Source of the DNA: Misgurnus anguillicaudatus
Lineage: Eukaryota; Chordata; Actinopteri; Cypriniformes; Cobitidae
Direction of reading: 5' to 3'
DNA length: 64,000 nt
NCBI RefSeq assembly: GCF_027580225.2
Contig: NW_027395283.1
Location: 5,212,501-5,276,500, forward strand
In this document: positions 1 to 10,446 of the stretch, in pieces
How the letters are laid out: every line of letters starts with the position of its first letter
Numbering within the stretch: the stretch's first letter is position 1
The notes under the pieces: model-generated
The model's input: the letters and a program-made list of their open reading frames with translations, nothing else
Database searches by the model: none
What the model was told of the DNA's origin: nothing
Translations under genes and position numbers: made by a program

Positions 1-143
1 TACTTGTGTGCATTTTGAGGACAAACTAAAGGCACTGATGTATTTAAAGATATGTCAGTGCAAGATGTTTTCAGTTTAGACAGCTCTTATATTTATTTTA
101 GTCTAGGACTAGTCTAATCCCTGTCTGGGAAAACGCCAATATG

Positions 144-380
144 GGTCGGTTTCCCGGACCAGGATTAGCTTAATCCAAGACTAGACCTTAGTTTAATTAG
201 GAAATATAACTAGTTTGAACAAACATGCCGTACTAAAAACATTACCTGTGTGCATTTTGAGGTAAAACAAAGGGCACTGATGTATTTTAAGATATGTCAG
301 TGCAAGTTGTTTTCAGTTTGGAGAGCTCTTAAAAGTGTTTAAGTCTAGGACTAGTCTAATCCCTGTCCGGGAAACCGCCC
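144..380. repeat. Short inverted-repeat element (MITE-like), first full copy
   Basis: The ends are inverted copies of each other: cggtttcccggacc at about 147 and gtccgggaaaccg ending near 377. The right half (about 247-377) is nearly the same as bases 7-131, which is the tail of another copy cut by the window edge. A third, diverged copy is at 56637-56865. No coding capacity. The superfamily is not clear from the ends. Confidence 0.6.
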
Positions 381-439
381 CTATATGTCTGACAACAGAA
401 CAGATAATATGTGAAAATAGCATTCAGTTGTGTTAAAAT

Positions 440-1721
440 TAGTGATGCACCGAAATGAAAATTCTTGGCCGAAACCGAAAACCGAAAAAAGGAAACCAAG
501 GCCGAAAAACCGAAACCGAAACACCGAAATAAATTATTATGCCAATTATTAGTACAATTGCATTTATGGCTATCACTGTGCTAACTTTACTAGGGGTGTG
601 TGACGGATAAAAAAAACTCACAGTTCGGATCACATTACAGTTTTTGAGGCACAGATCAGATTATTTTTCCGATCAGCAAATAGCGGGTGGGAAAAATCTA
701 AAAAACAATAAAGAAATTGCAAACATTTATAAAAGAGAACAAAGTTGTACATTAATAAGGTCTGAAATTAGCATTAGGTACAGAAATCAAATTAAATGAA
801 TCATAACACAATAAATTAAATATATTATTATTTTTTAGAGCTATTTGTCTCTTTGTCATGGGTTGTTTGATTAACATTAATGACACAGACTGAAGTAGGT
901 TAATCTGACTGTAATCTATACATACACTTAAGATATAAACAAATGTTTTTATTAGAAAAAGAATACTGTGGAGATAATTTTGTTTATATGTGCCCTGTCA
1001 ATAACAGAGATTTTATGTTAAATTATTATAGATTAAAACATTAGGATAGGTGAAGAAAAGAAACCGATCCACCATTGCAAACACAGTTTAGAACAAACAA
1101 GAAGGCAACAAAGAACAGGAATCAAACAATATGGTAACAAACATGCTCCACAGCTTTCTGTTTATGGATGAAATAAAAATGAAAGAAGAAAAACGATAGT
1201 ATGTGTGCAAATGCCGGCCGGCCGCGGACCCTCCTGATGACGAAAATGACGTCATGCGGACGGCGCGCATACGCGGACGTCCCTAGTATACTTTCGGCTT
1301 TAAGGGCACTTAAACGCATGCACATACAGAGACTGGTGAATCCCAAACAGCGCAACAGTCGCTCCACATAAAAACGTTACGTTGTGTTTCATTGCTTTAT
1401 TCGCCAAATGTACGTTAATGGATTACAGTATGAGACACGTTAGCGCGACTCTCTCTAAAGTTTACACATCAAGACATGCTTAATCTTTGCAGACGCGTGC
1501 AAACAGCTCGACCGTGAGTGAAACCTGCTTGAGCACGAAGGGGAGGGGAGGGAGACGACTGATCACCAAACACAAGCGCTAGCGCACAGATGGGAGGGGC
1601 GCCGTACGGTTGACATTCATTTTCGGTTTACATTTTCGGCTGGATTTTTTATTTCGGCCCGAAACCGATAATGCCATTTTCGGCCGAAATTTTCGGCGAC
1701 CGAAATTTCGGTGCACCCCTA
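440..1721. mobile_element. hAT-type non-autonomous DNA transposon
   Basis: The left end reads tagtgatgcaccgaaa and the right end is the reverse complement of taggggtgcaccgaaa. The element is flanked by the exact 8-bp direct repeat gttaaaat (432-439 and 1722-1729), the size typical of hAT insertions. The termini are rich in CCGAAA/TTTCGG motifs. There is no intact transposase frame, so it would have depended on a partner. Its first ~335 bases recur inverted just downstream. Confidence 0.75.
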
Positions 1722-1726
1722 GTTAA

Positions 1727-2054
1727 AATGCTAATTTCAGACCTTATTAATGTACAACTTTGTTCTTTTTTTATAAATGTTTGCAATTTCTTTATTGTTT
1801 ATTAGATTTTTCCCACCTTTTTGCTGATCCGAAAAATAATCTGATCTGTGCCTCAAAAACTGTAATGTGATTCGAACTGTGAGTTTTTTTATTCGTCACA
1901 CCCCCCTAGTAAAGTTAGTACACAGTGATAGCCATAAATGCAATTGTACTAATAACTGGCATAATAATTTATTTCGGTGTTTCGGTTTCGGTTTTTCGGC
2001 CTTGGTTTCCTTTTTCCGGTTTCAGCCAAGAATTTTCATTTCGGTGCATCCCTA
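1727..2054. repeat. Inverted partial copy of the 440-1721 hAT family
   Basis: This stretch is the reverse complement of about 440-776 with few changes and ends in ggtgcatcccta, the family terminus. Together the two arms form a long inverted repeat around a ~950-base loop. The bases after 2054 (gttgttag) do not match the gttaaaat duplication of the neighbouring element, so this is a separate, truncated copy or the product of a rearrangement. Confidence 0.65.
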
Positions 2055-2086
2055 GTTGTTAGGTATGTGAGTGGAAATGCATCTAA

Positions 2087-2377
2087 TCGGGGCTTTCAAG
2101 TCTCACGCATTCACCTTGACACACACGCATTTCAGTCAGTTCACATGCCGCCACACGCTGAGAAGTAGAAGATAAATTGTCCTGCTAATATACAATTAAT
2201 GGACAAGGCGCAGTTCTGTCGAGTTCAGCTGCTTTTTTAAAGTGTGCTCAACTTTACGCAGCGCCATCAGCGTCAGAGTACCGCGAGAAATCTTGCCGAG
2301 GCGGCTGATTTCAAATCGCTCTCGCGTTACTCTGACGTCATCCACTTGTCGTTTCTTGCAGCGCCTCGTAAAGTCGT
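2087..2377. repeat. Transposon fragments: ctttcaag/ctcacgc family and a short inverted repeat
   Basis: Bases 2087-2215 resemble the ends of the elements at 7584-8186 and 55401-62728 (ctttcaagtctcacgcatt, then the stretch around acaattaatggacaaggc). Bases about 2250-2377 form an imperfect inverted repeat (actttacgcagcgcc and ggcgctg-type sequence at gcagcgcctcgtaaagt) with CGTCAGAGTA in both arms. It is related in style to the inverted repeat at 42898-43064. No gene. Confidence 0.45.
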
Positions 2378-2399
2378 ACACCCCTATTAATTAATCCTA

Positions 2400-3515
2400 C
2401 AAGTCTATTTTTTGTTCTTTAGGTCATTAATATGAAATAAGGCCAAAATGTAATTTTAAAATGTATTTAGGTAACACTTGTAATAGATTTGAAACCATAT
2501 TTGTATGAAAGATGAGTACAAGATTACTTAAAGTGGTATACATTTTTGAAATACGAGGTAGTATGTTAAATGCATTTCAGTTCATATTCATGACATCTCA
2601 AAATAACACTGATAAGGACACCTATGTTTTTAAGATTATCTTAAGTACTAAAAAAATGCCTTCTTCCATTTTGTTTTGCTTTTCCCTCCATTGTACCGAA
2701 AGTGAATCGAACCGTGGCCCCTGAACCGAGGTATGAACCGAACCGAGACTTCTGTGTACCGTTCCACCCCTAATATCACTGGAGTCATACTGTCCCGACC
2801 ATAGGCCAATTCAGTTGTTCCTCACAGCGATGTCCTAACAGTCCTAACAGTAACTTACTTTCCAAAATTTAAAATCGGTTCAAAACCACTGAATGAACGG
2901 ACAAGCCCCCATATGTCATAACCACCTGGCTCACAGTGAGCATGACATAAAGGGGAGACCACACCAAAGCATATTTTTAAACAAAAGTATATTTATTAAC
3001 TAAAATATTTTATAAAGTCAGTATATGTAAGACAAAGCAAATCAACATGTGGATATGCAGTGCAAAAAAAGTAAGGAAAGAGAGTCTGCTCGTGGATGAC
3101 CATCACCTGTTCACGAAAACCCAGTCTCAAGGTCAAACCAGCCAAAGCCCAACTCACACTGTTAACACTCTAATGATCAGCAAAACACCAGGCATTTTTC
3201 CTTTGTTGTCAAGTACAACATACCGTATGGATTCCACATCCTTGTGGTGGTTCCTGGGCTGTGGTTGAGGGGTAGGCAAATAAGATTCTGGTTTCGAAGC
3301 GTGGGCTTCAACATTATATGGTTCGGGACCCATATTTGAACATTTGCTTAGAAAGATTTAGACGTGGGATCCAGACATGTCAGTGTTCGGTTACCCCGCT
3401 GACCACAGCCTGATCTCGGACACTTATAATTTTCCGCTGGCTCTGATGTATCCGTGTTTGATGGTCAAACATTAGATTTTATTTGTTTTCGGTTTATCAA
3501 ACCTGGAGTATTTGG
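2400..3515. other. Intergenic/intronic stretch with unassigned repeat remnants
   Basis: No supportable gene. A hAT-like right end (gtaccgttccacccctaat, about 2757-2775) closes a CCGAACC-rich stretch, but I could not find its partner end. Bases about 2900-3300 have the look of a degenerate LTR read on the minus strand. A short open frame at 3377-3478 (MSVFGYPADHSLIS at its start) is not recognised and has no supporting context. Confidence 0.4.
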
Positions 3516-4072
3516 TGTCATGGATCTCCACAAGGGAGAGAGCGAGAACCCAGGCGCAGACTTGAATGAACACAAAACTGATTTTATTAACACAAAGAGG
3601 GAAACAAGACCCATGATGGGGCAAAACCGGGTAACACCATGAACACAATAAACAAAACACTAAGGGCCAGATTTACTAACAGCTTGCATCAGCGCAAACT
3701 ATCATTTTGTCATTTAATAACGACTGTTGTGATTTACTAAAGACGTGCAGTGGATAATTAGTGCTGAAAAGGTGTGGTCTGTTTTTTTGTGAGTGATCAA
3801 TATAGAGTAAAAAGATCGCTTCAAGAATAAAAGGGTGGTGTTGAATTTTCTTAATAAACACGTTGAGTAACGGGAAGTGAATTACTGGAGGCAGTGAAAA
3901 ATTCAAATTTCTTGTAAACCTTTATGTCCTCCAGTTCTTTAGTGTACTATTGCTTTGTTAGCTGGGATTACACACCCCAAAATTGTGATGCCCATGGTGC
4001 TGAACTCAAGATCAGCTCTGCTTTTTTGCAACCCTGCAGTAATTTGTGCTGCTCTTAGTAGATTGTGTAGGT

Positions 4073-6158
4073 CAGGGGTTTTCAAACCTGTCCTGGAGGA
4101 CCACTAGTACTGCACAATTTGCATGTCTCCCTCATTAGACACACCTGGTTTAAATCTTCAGCTCATTAGTAGAGACTGCAAAACCAGGGCTGCGTTCAGC
4201 CCCGACAAAACGTGGCACAACGTTTATTAAACAGAAACAGTGATGCATTGAACACCCTGTTGTGATGACGCAAGAGTTGCAACTACGGTAGCTGAGAGGC
4301 CATTCTTTGTGTTCTTTTTTAAATGTTTCTGAAGCCTGATGAAATCGTTATAAATGTGTGTTTAATACTGTAAAATACCCTCAATGTCACAGTCACTGAC
4401 CTTGCCGTCCAGAATGAAAGGCAACATTCCAACTTTAACCCATTGAGCGAGCTGTCTCTTTACTACCACGTGGTTTTATACATCTTGCCGCTGATTGGGC
4501 CGTCATTTCTGACACACCCACCAAACAAGAGAAAACGCTTCTAAAACCTGTTGCACTCCGTTGCACACCATTTCCAGGAAAGATGTCGTTCAACCCGGAA
4601 ACCGTAGCAAAACGTTGCGCACCTTTGTGAGATTGAACGTGCCCCTGAACTTGGTGTGTAAGGTAACTGAATGAGGTGTGTCACAAAAGGGAAACATGCA
4701 AAATGTGCAGTACTAGTGGTCCTCCAGGACAGGTTTGAAAACCCCTGGGGCCTCATGTATAAAACAGTGCGTAGGATCCTAAAAGTTTACGTATGCACAA
4801 AAGCCAAAAATGGCATACACCAAAAATTATGAAGACTTCTAAAACAAAGCAATGTTCCCTTTATAAATAACAGATCACCTGCAAGTGTGCGTACATGAAT
4901 CATCCTAATATCCCACCCTGCAAGCCCATTCTCCCATCAAGTTTGTTTTTTTATAAATCACAACCTTTGCGTGGGAACTGGCGTACGCACGTTTCCAGCC
5001 CCATTTTGTGCGTACTGTGGGATTTTAATGTAATATGTTTTATTAATATTGTATTTAGAAGTGTTTTCAATAATCATTATAGTATGCTGAAGTAAAATAT
5101 TGTTTGTGTTTGTCTGAGAGAGTGGAAAGTTACTGAGAGGCCTCTGTGAGCCTCTGTGTTTGCAAAAGTTACAAGGTCGTGGTTGGATTAGTGAGGAATT
5201 TGCAGGTGGCAACATTCAAGATAAAGAGCGAGGCTTAAAGAAGAAAAGCAGACAGATAACCATGTATTAACTAATGCTTTAATATTCACAGGATAAAATA
5301 TGCAACATATTCCTTACTTAATCAGTATTAATCATTGAATAATTGATGTAATAAATATAAGATGTTGTCTTTGATAAATGTGTATTAACCAATGAAATGA
5401 AGGTTGCATACAAAATAATCTAATGGGGGGATGGCAGCTCAACCTTGAAGAACAGAATCTCCTGCGCTTGTTCTTTGTGTGTGTGTGTGTTTTCTTCCCT
5501 GACAGATGTTTTTTAATAATGATTAAAGTGTTTTGCTTAGAAGTAGTATTACAGTAAAAGATGTAATATGTGTTTATCTATCTAAAGAAGTTAATGTGTG
5601 CCTTATTCATATAACCAATTTTACAAATAATGAAATGATGTCCTGATATTGAAATGTGTTTTACATAATAATCACTTTCATCTTACAGCTTATGTTTTCT
5701 GATGAATAAATGAATGTTTTATTAATGATTTGTTTTTAAGAAAGCATTATTATATTCTATGTGAAGTCAATCATATGTGAAGTGGAGGAGTACTGGGGAG
5801 GAAGTTACGGGCTATATGGCCCTCAGGGATGAGCGGAGAAAAGTTTGTTTTTTCTTTGCTGTGTGTGTGTCTATCTTCTGCAGGCTAAAATTGGGTGGTG
5901 ATGGAGTCAGATGTACGAGGGGAATGGCCTTTGTGGGTGGAGACTCTAAGAAGAAGATCGACGTCACATATTTTATAAATATGCATGTTACTTTTTGAGG
6001 TCGTCGTTCATTGCTTGAGATGACCCAGCGCTGTAAAACTTTTTCATATCTGATCAATAAATAACTTAATTTTAATACCGTGTCTTTCCTCTAATTATGA
6101 ACATGCAATGGACACCTTAAAGTCCAACAGTATGCACGCTTTATACATAAGGCCCCAG
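4073..6158. mobile_element. hAT-type DNA transposon, interrupted near its right end
   Basis: The termini are caggggttttcaaacctg at 4073 and the inverted caggtttgaaaacccctg ending at 4747. The 8-bp duplication gtgtaggt is at 4065-4072 and 6159-6166, i.e. the right copy was pushed 1.4 kb away by a second insertion at the very end of the element. Non-autonomous: no transposase frame. Confidence 0.8.
4748..6155. mobile_element. PIF/Harbinger-like element nested at the end of the 4073 hAT
   Basis: The ends are gggcctcatgtataaa and, inverted, tttatacataaggccc. It is flanked by CTG (4745-4747) and CAG (6156-6158), one mismatch from a 3-bp CWG duplication as reported for some Harbinger elements. A relative with a clean CTG duplication lies at 50293-51026. 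Terminal regions share cgta/tgcgta motifs (gtgcgtaggatcc, gcgtacgcacg). No transposase frame. Confidence 0.6.
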
Positions 6159-6441
6159 GTGTAGGTCATTATGGAAATCAGATGTTGCGACTGTGTTATT
6201 TAATTTGTGCCTTTTAAACAAATAACCTGCAGATATTACTACTCCCATAAGCACTTTTTGGAATTGCGCTCTCACGCTAATTTGCCCCTTATCTTTATCT
6301 TTACTAAATACTCTAGACAAGACTTAACAAGGGTACGTGGTAAATACAAAATTAATCAGCACAAGACACAAGGGCATTAAATAAGGAAGCAAATCAAGAG
6401 GGCAACAGGTGACATGCATTAAACAATAACAAGGTGATTAA

Positions 6442-6559
6442 AGGAACACGCCCACATTTTGGGAATTTAGCTTATTCACCGTATCCCCCATAGTTAGATA
6501 AGTCCATACATACCTCTCTCATCTCCGTGCGTGCTGTAACTCTGTCTGTCTGTGTTCCT
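6442..6559. mobile_element. 118-bp TTAA-flanked MITE inside the solo LTR
   Basis: The element starts aggaacacgccc and ends gtgttcct, and is bounded by TTAA at 6438-6441 and 6560-6563. Removing it and one TTAA rejoins the LTR sequence (aaggtgattaacaaggag). TTAA duplication points to Kolobok or piggyBac mobilisation; the ends alone do not decide which. Confidence 0.6.
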
Positions 6560-6724
6560 TTAACAAGGAGATGAGAGAGGCCGGGTCAGGAGATGAGACG
6601 AGGAAGCACACAGCCCAAAACTAAAGGCCATGTGCTACCACACAAAACAGAGGCCTGTCACAATCCTGCCTCAAGACTAAGAGTAAAACAAGGAGAAGAG
6701 GGGAGAATCATGACATTACCTTTC

Positions 6725-7160
6725 CAGTGCCAAATGGCATTTTTGCCACCTTTATGGGCACTTTGAGGAGGAGAGATGTGTAAACAGATGCTCCAGATAA
6801 AGAGAAAATTATTGTTTTCAACGCTTTATTCACCAAGTGTATTTTTATCGTCCACACAATGGGACATTATTGTGGTACATCCCTCAAGTTTACATCCAAG
6901 AGCTCTTGTCTTTGAAAGGATAAGGACATGGGGATAATCACTTCTGATTATGATTCATTGACTGAGTCACGAGCTAGGGAGCTTTTTGAGACACACAGAA
7001 AGTGTGTAAAACAGCGTGAGCCTGTGGATGTGTGTGACCATTCACTCTGGTAGCAGCTTTTTCCAGTCACAGGTACTGTATGCGTTTTAAAATGGCAGAA
7101 TGATGCAAACGGTGAAGCAGTTACTGGTATATTATCAGTAGAATATTGCACGGTCAATCA
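6725..7160. repeat. Dispersed repeat, copy related to 30757-31200 and 1370-1480
   Basis: Shared landmarks are ttattcaccaagtgta, then ...cacacaatgggaca..., ...gtttacatccaagag..., ...ggataatcacttctgattat... in the same order as at 30860-31000 (ttcaccaagtgtatttt, cacactatgagaca, gtttatacatcaagag, gatgatcactttcgattat). The left border contains ccaaatggcatttttg. No intact reading frame; probably a non-autonomous DNA transposon. Confidence 0.5.
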
Positions 7161-7583
7161 TATTCAGGAACCAGAAAGAACTATTGTATAATATTTTGAT
7201 AGTTTTAAATAGGGATGCACGATCTTGATTTTTCATGGCTGGTTTTTATACCGATTTTCTTAACAGGCAAATTGGCCGATTCCGATTTTTTTCTTATCAA
7301 GCAACAAACAAGAAAGAATGAAAGTATACATAAACAATATGTTTATTTGGTATTTAACAGGCTAAACTTGGTTTGGCTATTGAAAACAATAACTGTAACC
7401 ATCTAAAATTAACAGCAGTAACTGTGCAGTAGGCTACGTTCAATACAAATATAAGTGGTTAAATGAGACCATGACATGGATGTTTGAGTGAGGGTTAAAG
7501 GTCTTATCAACAGACTTTTGAAACTTATTGTGTTCTATCAGGTGATGAACTTAAATGTCTGACCAAGTTTGTTGTGGTGAATG

Positions 7584-8186
7584 CAGGGCTCTCAGGTTTT
7601 ATTTAAAAGTTTGGAGTGAGATAACATCTGTTAGGGGAGAGGCCCCTCTGCCCCACCAAATTCTCAAGTTTTTGCTAGCAGTTCAATGTTACCTATTATG
7701 CATAACTGACCAGCACAAATATAAATTATAACAATTGGTAAGTCTGATAAAAGAGAGACAAATGTATCCAAATTTAATTAATTGCTTTACATATTAAAAA
7801 ATACAATACTTGCCATCAATGTGTATTCTAAGCTGTGTTTAAGAGAGAGATAAGGTTACATGTTCAGTACTACATGGCAATAATAATGAAATACATCTCT
7901 GGTCCTTTATTAATTTCAGGAAGCCTCTACTTTAGTTTCAGGTTATCTAAAGCTTCTGGTTGCAAAGCAGTTGGAGAGTTTTTTAAATTTCCAAATGATT
8001 GACATCAGAGGGGAGTGCGAGAAAAACTTGAGGCAGCTAAACTCGACAGATAACTTCCCTGTGCCTCGTCCATTAATTGTATATAGCAGGAAGAGTTATC
8101 AGTCTCTAAGAAATACAAGGTGTGAGTGTGTAAACTGACTGAAATGCGTGTATCTCACAGTGAATGCGTGAGACTTGAGAGCCCTG
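7584..8186. mobile_element. Nested element of the cagggctctca family
   Basis: The left end is cagggctctcagg and the right end is the inverted cttgagagccctg. The 5 bases gaatg occur next to both ends (a diverged remnant of a longer duplication is possible). The same termini delimit the large insertion at 55401-62728. Non-coding. Confidence 0.5.
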
Positions 8187-8327
8187 CGAATGTACTGTTG
8201 TTTCTCCGCGATTAACTTGTCCTTTACAGACATTGCAGCTTACAATCTTAATGTCCTGCGCACAGATTTTGAAATGCTTTTACACAAAAGACATGTTTGC
8301 GAATGATAAAAATGTAGTCTGTGCACG

Positions 8328-10082
8328 CAGGGCCGCATTAATGCATGGGCTTACCTGGGCTTAAGCCCAGGGCCCCGGGCTGGGAAGGGCCCCGAGTTGC
8401 CGGAAAAAAATAACTGCCGCATTTTATAAAAAGTTGATACTCCCTTTAAAATTATGCTTAATCGCTTTGCTTTGAATGTCCGTGCGTGAATGCAGTTCCT
8501 GCGCAGAAAATCTCTCACTTACTATAGGCTACCCTGCAATCATTAGTGAGCTTTTTAAAATTTCTGTCTGAAATATCCATTATTGCATTTCTGAAGGCAA
8601 CACAGACAGCTTTCTGATAAAATGACCAAAAGTGCCTTTCAAGTGATGAACAAAGACTAAACTGAGGACACGTTTTTATCTTAATATGAAAGACAACGTG
8701 TATATAAACATTCATTAAATGATTCCTCATAACATTTTAAAGCCAAGATGTACAGAACAGCACACAAAGATATTACACAAAACATTTTTGATAACTAAAT
8801 CTAATAAATAACAAATTAGATTCTGCCTCGGAAGCCACGGCTAAGTTCAGCGATCGTTTCATTTTGAGATTTAGCGTGGCAAGGAAATAAAAGACGAGAA
8901 ATTACATATAATTTGTTACTGTAAATTATAAAAAACAAGCTTTATATACAATTACTTAAACGGTTCATTTATAAACAAAAAACACTGAAATTAAGGATTT
9001 TATAGACACTATATATGCTTTATTATTTTGCACAGAAATATCTGATTGCTTACTTTCACTTTGATCATCTCTGTATTCACAAAAACGGCTTACCTGTTTT
9101 GTAGCTCAACTTTTGACAAGTTAAGCAACCTTTTTAAATACATTTTAAAACTTATACTTGTCGAAAAAAATCAGTTTTTTGATGTTACGTTTGATGAATG
9201 CCTAAATATGATCACGCAGAGCAGCACGTTCGGCTAAATTGAATGTGAGTGACAGCATGCAACCGCGCAACATCGACACACAACGAAAAGCAATCCAAAA
9301 CTTACAGAACTTAAATTAGATCAGAATTTACCTTTATAATTAATAAAACATAAAAACAAAATAAAGTCAGAATCAATAGGTGCAGAACATGGGTGCAAAA
9401 TGCCTAAATGCGCAGGGGAATAAAACCCACAAATAGTTTAATCAGATAACACTAAATAATCTATAAATTAAATAAAAACAAGGAAATATTAAAATTAATT
9501 TTAAAATAACGAAAGTATAGAATTACCTGTTTTGTCTTTTTAATTGCAGAAACAAAGAGACTTTGCAATGGTTTCTGGATATGGACGTCTAGCTCTGTCA
9601 CGGGATTTAGGCTATTAACAGACTTTAAGAATATTTATTAAAAGCTACTATATTATTTACTTAGTATTATTATAATAGGATGTATATTTTTTATATTGGG
9701 AGAAAGCTGTTAAATGTGAAATCAGAATACTGTGCACTCTTATACAGCCAAAATTAAATGATCCTCAATTTTATAACACATCTGCGACAATTGACTGTGC
9801 AGTAGTCGAATCAGGCTTCTCCTGTCAAAGCATCGAATCTTAGACTATTCGGGTCACCTAGCACTATGTGCATATGTTATGCAGTGATATTTGTGTATAT
9901 TGCGGGCATTCTGATATGGTTTTAATATTTTGTAATTCCATTTATTCCAGCAAAATAAAAGCCTGACAACTTGCACTTAGTGATTATAAAGATTGTGTGA
10001 ATGTAGGCTGCAATTCTGGTGGATAAAGGGCCACACAAAATGATAAAGCCCAGGGGCCCCTTACAGTGTTAATGCGGCCCTG
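8328..10082. mobile_element. hAT-type DNA transposon, copy 1 of a pair
   Basis: Ends are cagggccgcattaatgc and, inverted, gcattaatgcggccctg in near-perfect symmetry, with the exact 8-bp duplication tgtgcacg at 8320-8327 and 10083-10090. Length 1755 bp. A second copy at 32258-33988 is almost identical along its whole length. A diverged relative with ends caaggccgccttaa is at 56951-59782. There is no long transposase frame, so it is a non-autonomous or decayed form. Confidence 0.9.
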
Positions 10083-10269
10083 TGTGCACGCGGGTGCACT
10101 TCCGGAAAAATCAGCCGAAAAAATACAAAAAACGTCTGGTTGCCGATTGCGCAAAAACTGTCAGATTCCGATCTCTGGTCGGTCAACCGGTGCATCCCTA
10201 GTTTTAAAATGATTTGTGATGTGTGTGTGGTGTCTGAGAGACTGAAGTTTGTGTCTTTGTTCTCTACAG

Positions 10270-10446
10270 GTTGTGTAAGTGTCATATCACAGATGAAGGT
10301 TGTGTTGCTCTGACTTCAGCTCTGAGATCAAACCCATCACACCTGACACATCTGGATCTGTCTAACAATTATAATCTAAGAGATTCAGGAGTGAAGCTTA
10401 TCTCTGATGTACTGAAGAATCCTGACAGTAAACTGAAGATACTTAA
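10270..10446 (+). CDS. LRR exon of an NLR (NLRC3-like) gene
   Basis: Internal exon of 177 nt encoding one leucine-rich-repeat unit. The acceptor is ttctctacag (ends 10269) and the donor is gtaaga (from 10447). Reading starts with one base that completes the previous codon and ends with two bases of the next, so both introns are phase 2. The translation runs LCKCHITDEGC, then ALTSALRSNPSHL, LDLSNN, and DSGVKLISDVLKNPD, the signature of fish NLR-C receptor LRRs (ribonuclease-inhibitor-like repeats that form the ligand-sensing arm of a cytosolic immune receptor). It is one codon longer than its 174-nt sister exons (extra residue at the NNYN turn), and the usual Cys of the NPDCKL motif is Ser. 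The frame is open throughout. Whether it is used in a transcript cannot be told from DNA alone. Confidence 0.85.

Larger units (their letters stand above)
3661..6312. mobile_element. Inserted element in the solo LTR (outer layer of a nest)
   Basis: The LTR sequence breaks at about 3661 (agggccagatttactaac) and resumes at about 6312 (ctctagacaagac). The right inner edge reads ctttatctttactaaatac, which is only weakly inverted relative to the left end, so the exact borders and family are uncertain. It contains the hAT at 4073-6158. No coding sequence of its own was recognised. Confidence 0.4.
3516..6715 (-). mobile_element. Solo LTR of a Gypsy-like retrotransposon, split by later insertions
   Basis: On the minus strand the LTR begins TGTCATGATTCTCC at 6715 and ends GGAGATCCATGACA at 3516, the standard TG...CA boundaries. 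An AATAAA-type signal lies near its end (ttttatt on + at about 3577-3583). When the insertions at about 3661-6312 and 6442-6559 are set aside, the rest reads as one continuous LTR of several hundred bases. I see no matching internal coding region next to it, so it is a solo LTR. The 5-base flanks (tttgg and ttacc) do not match, so a target duplication is not visible. Confidence 0.6.
7210..10200. mobile_element. hAT-type DNA transposon hosting two nested elements
   Basis: Perfect terminal inverted repeat tagggatgcac at both ends and an exact 8-bp target duplication gttttaaa (7202-7209 and 10201-10208). Without the nested insertions the element would be about 0.6-1.2 kb and non-coding. It sits directly upstream of the LRR exon at 10270, so its right duplication is only ~60 bases from a splice acceptor. 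Confidence 0.85.
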
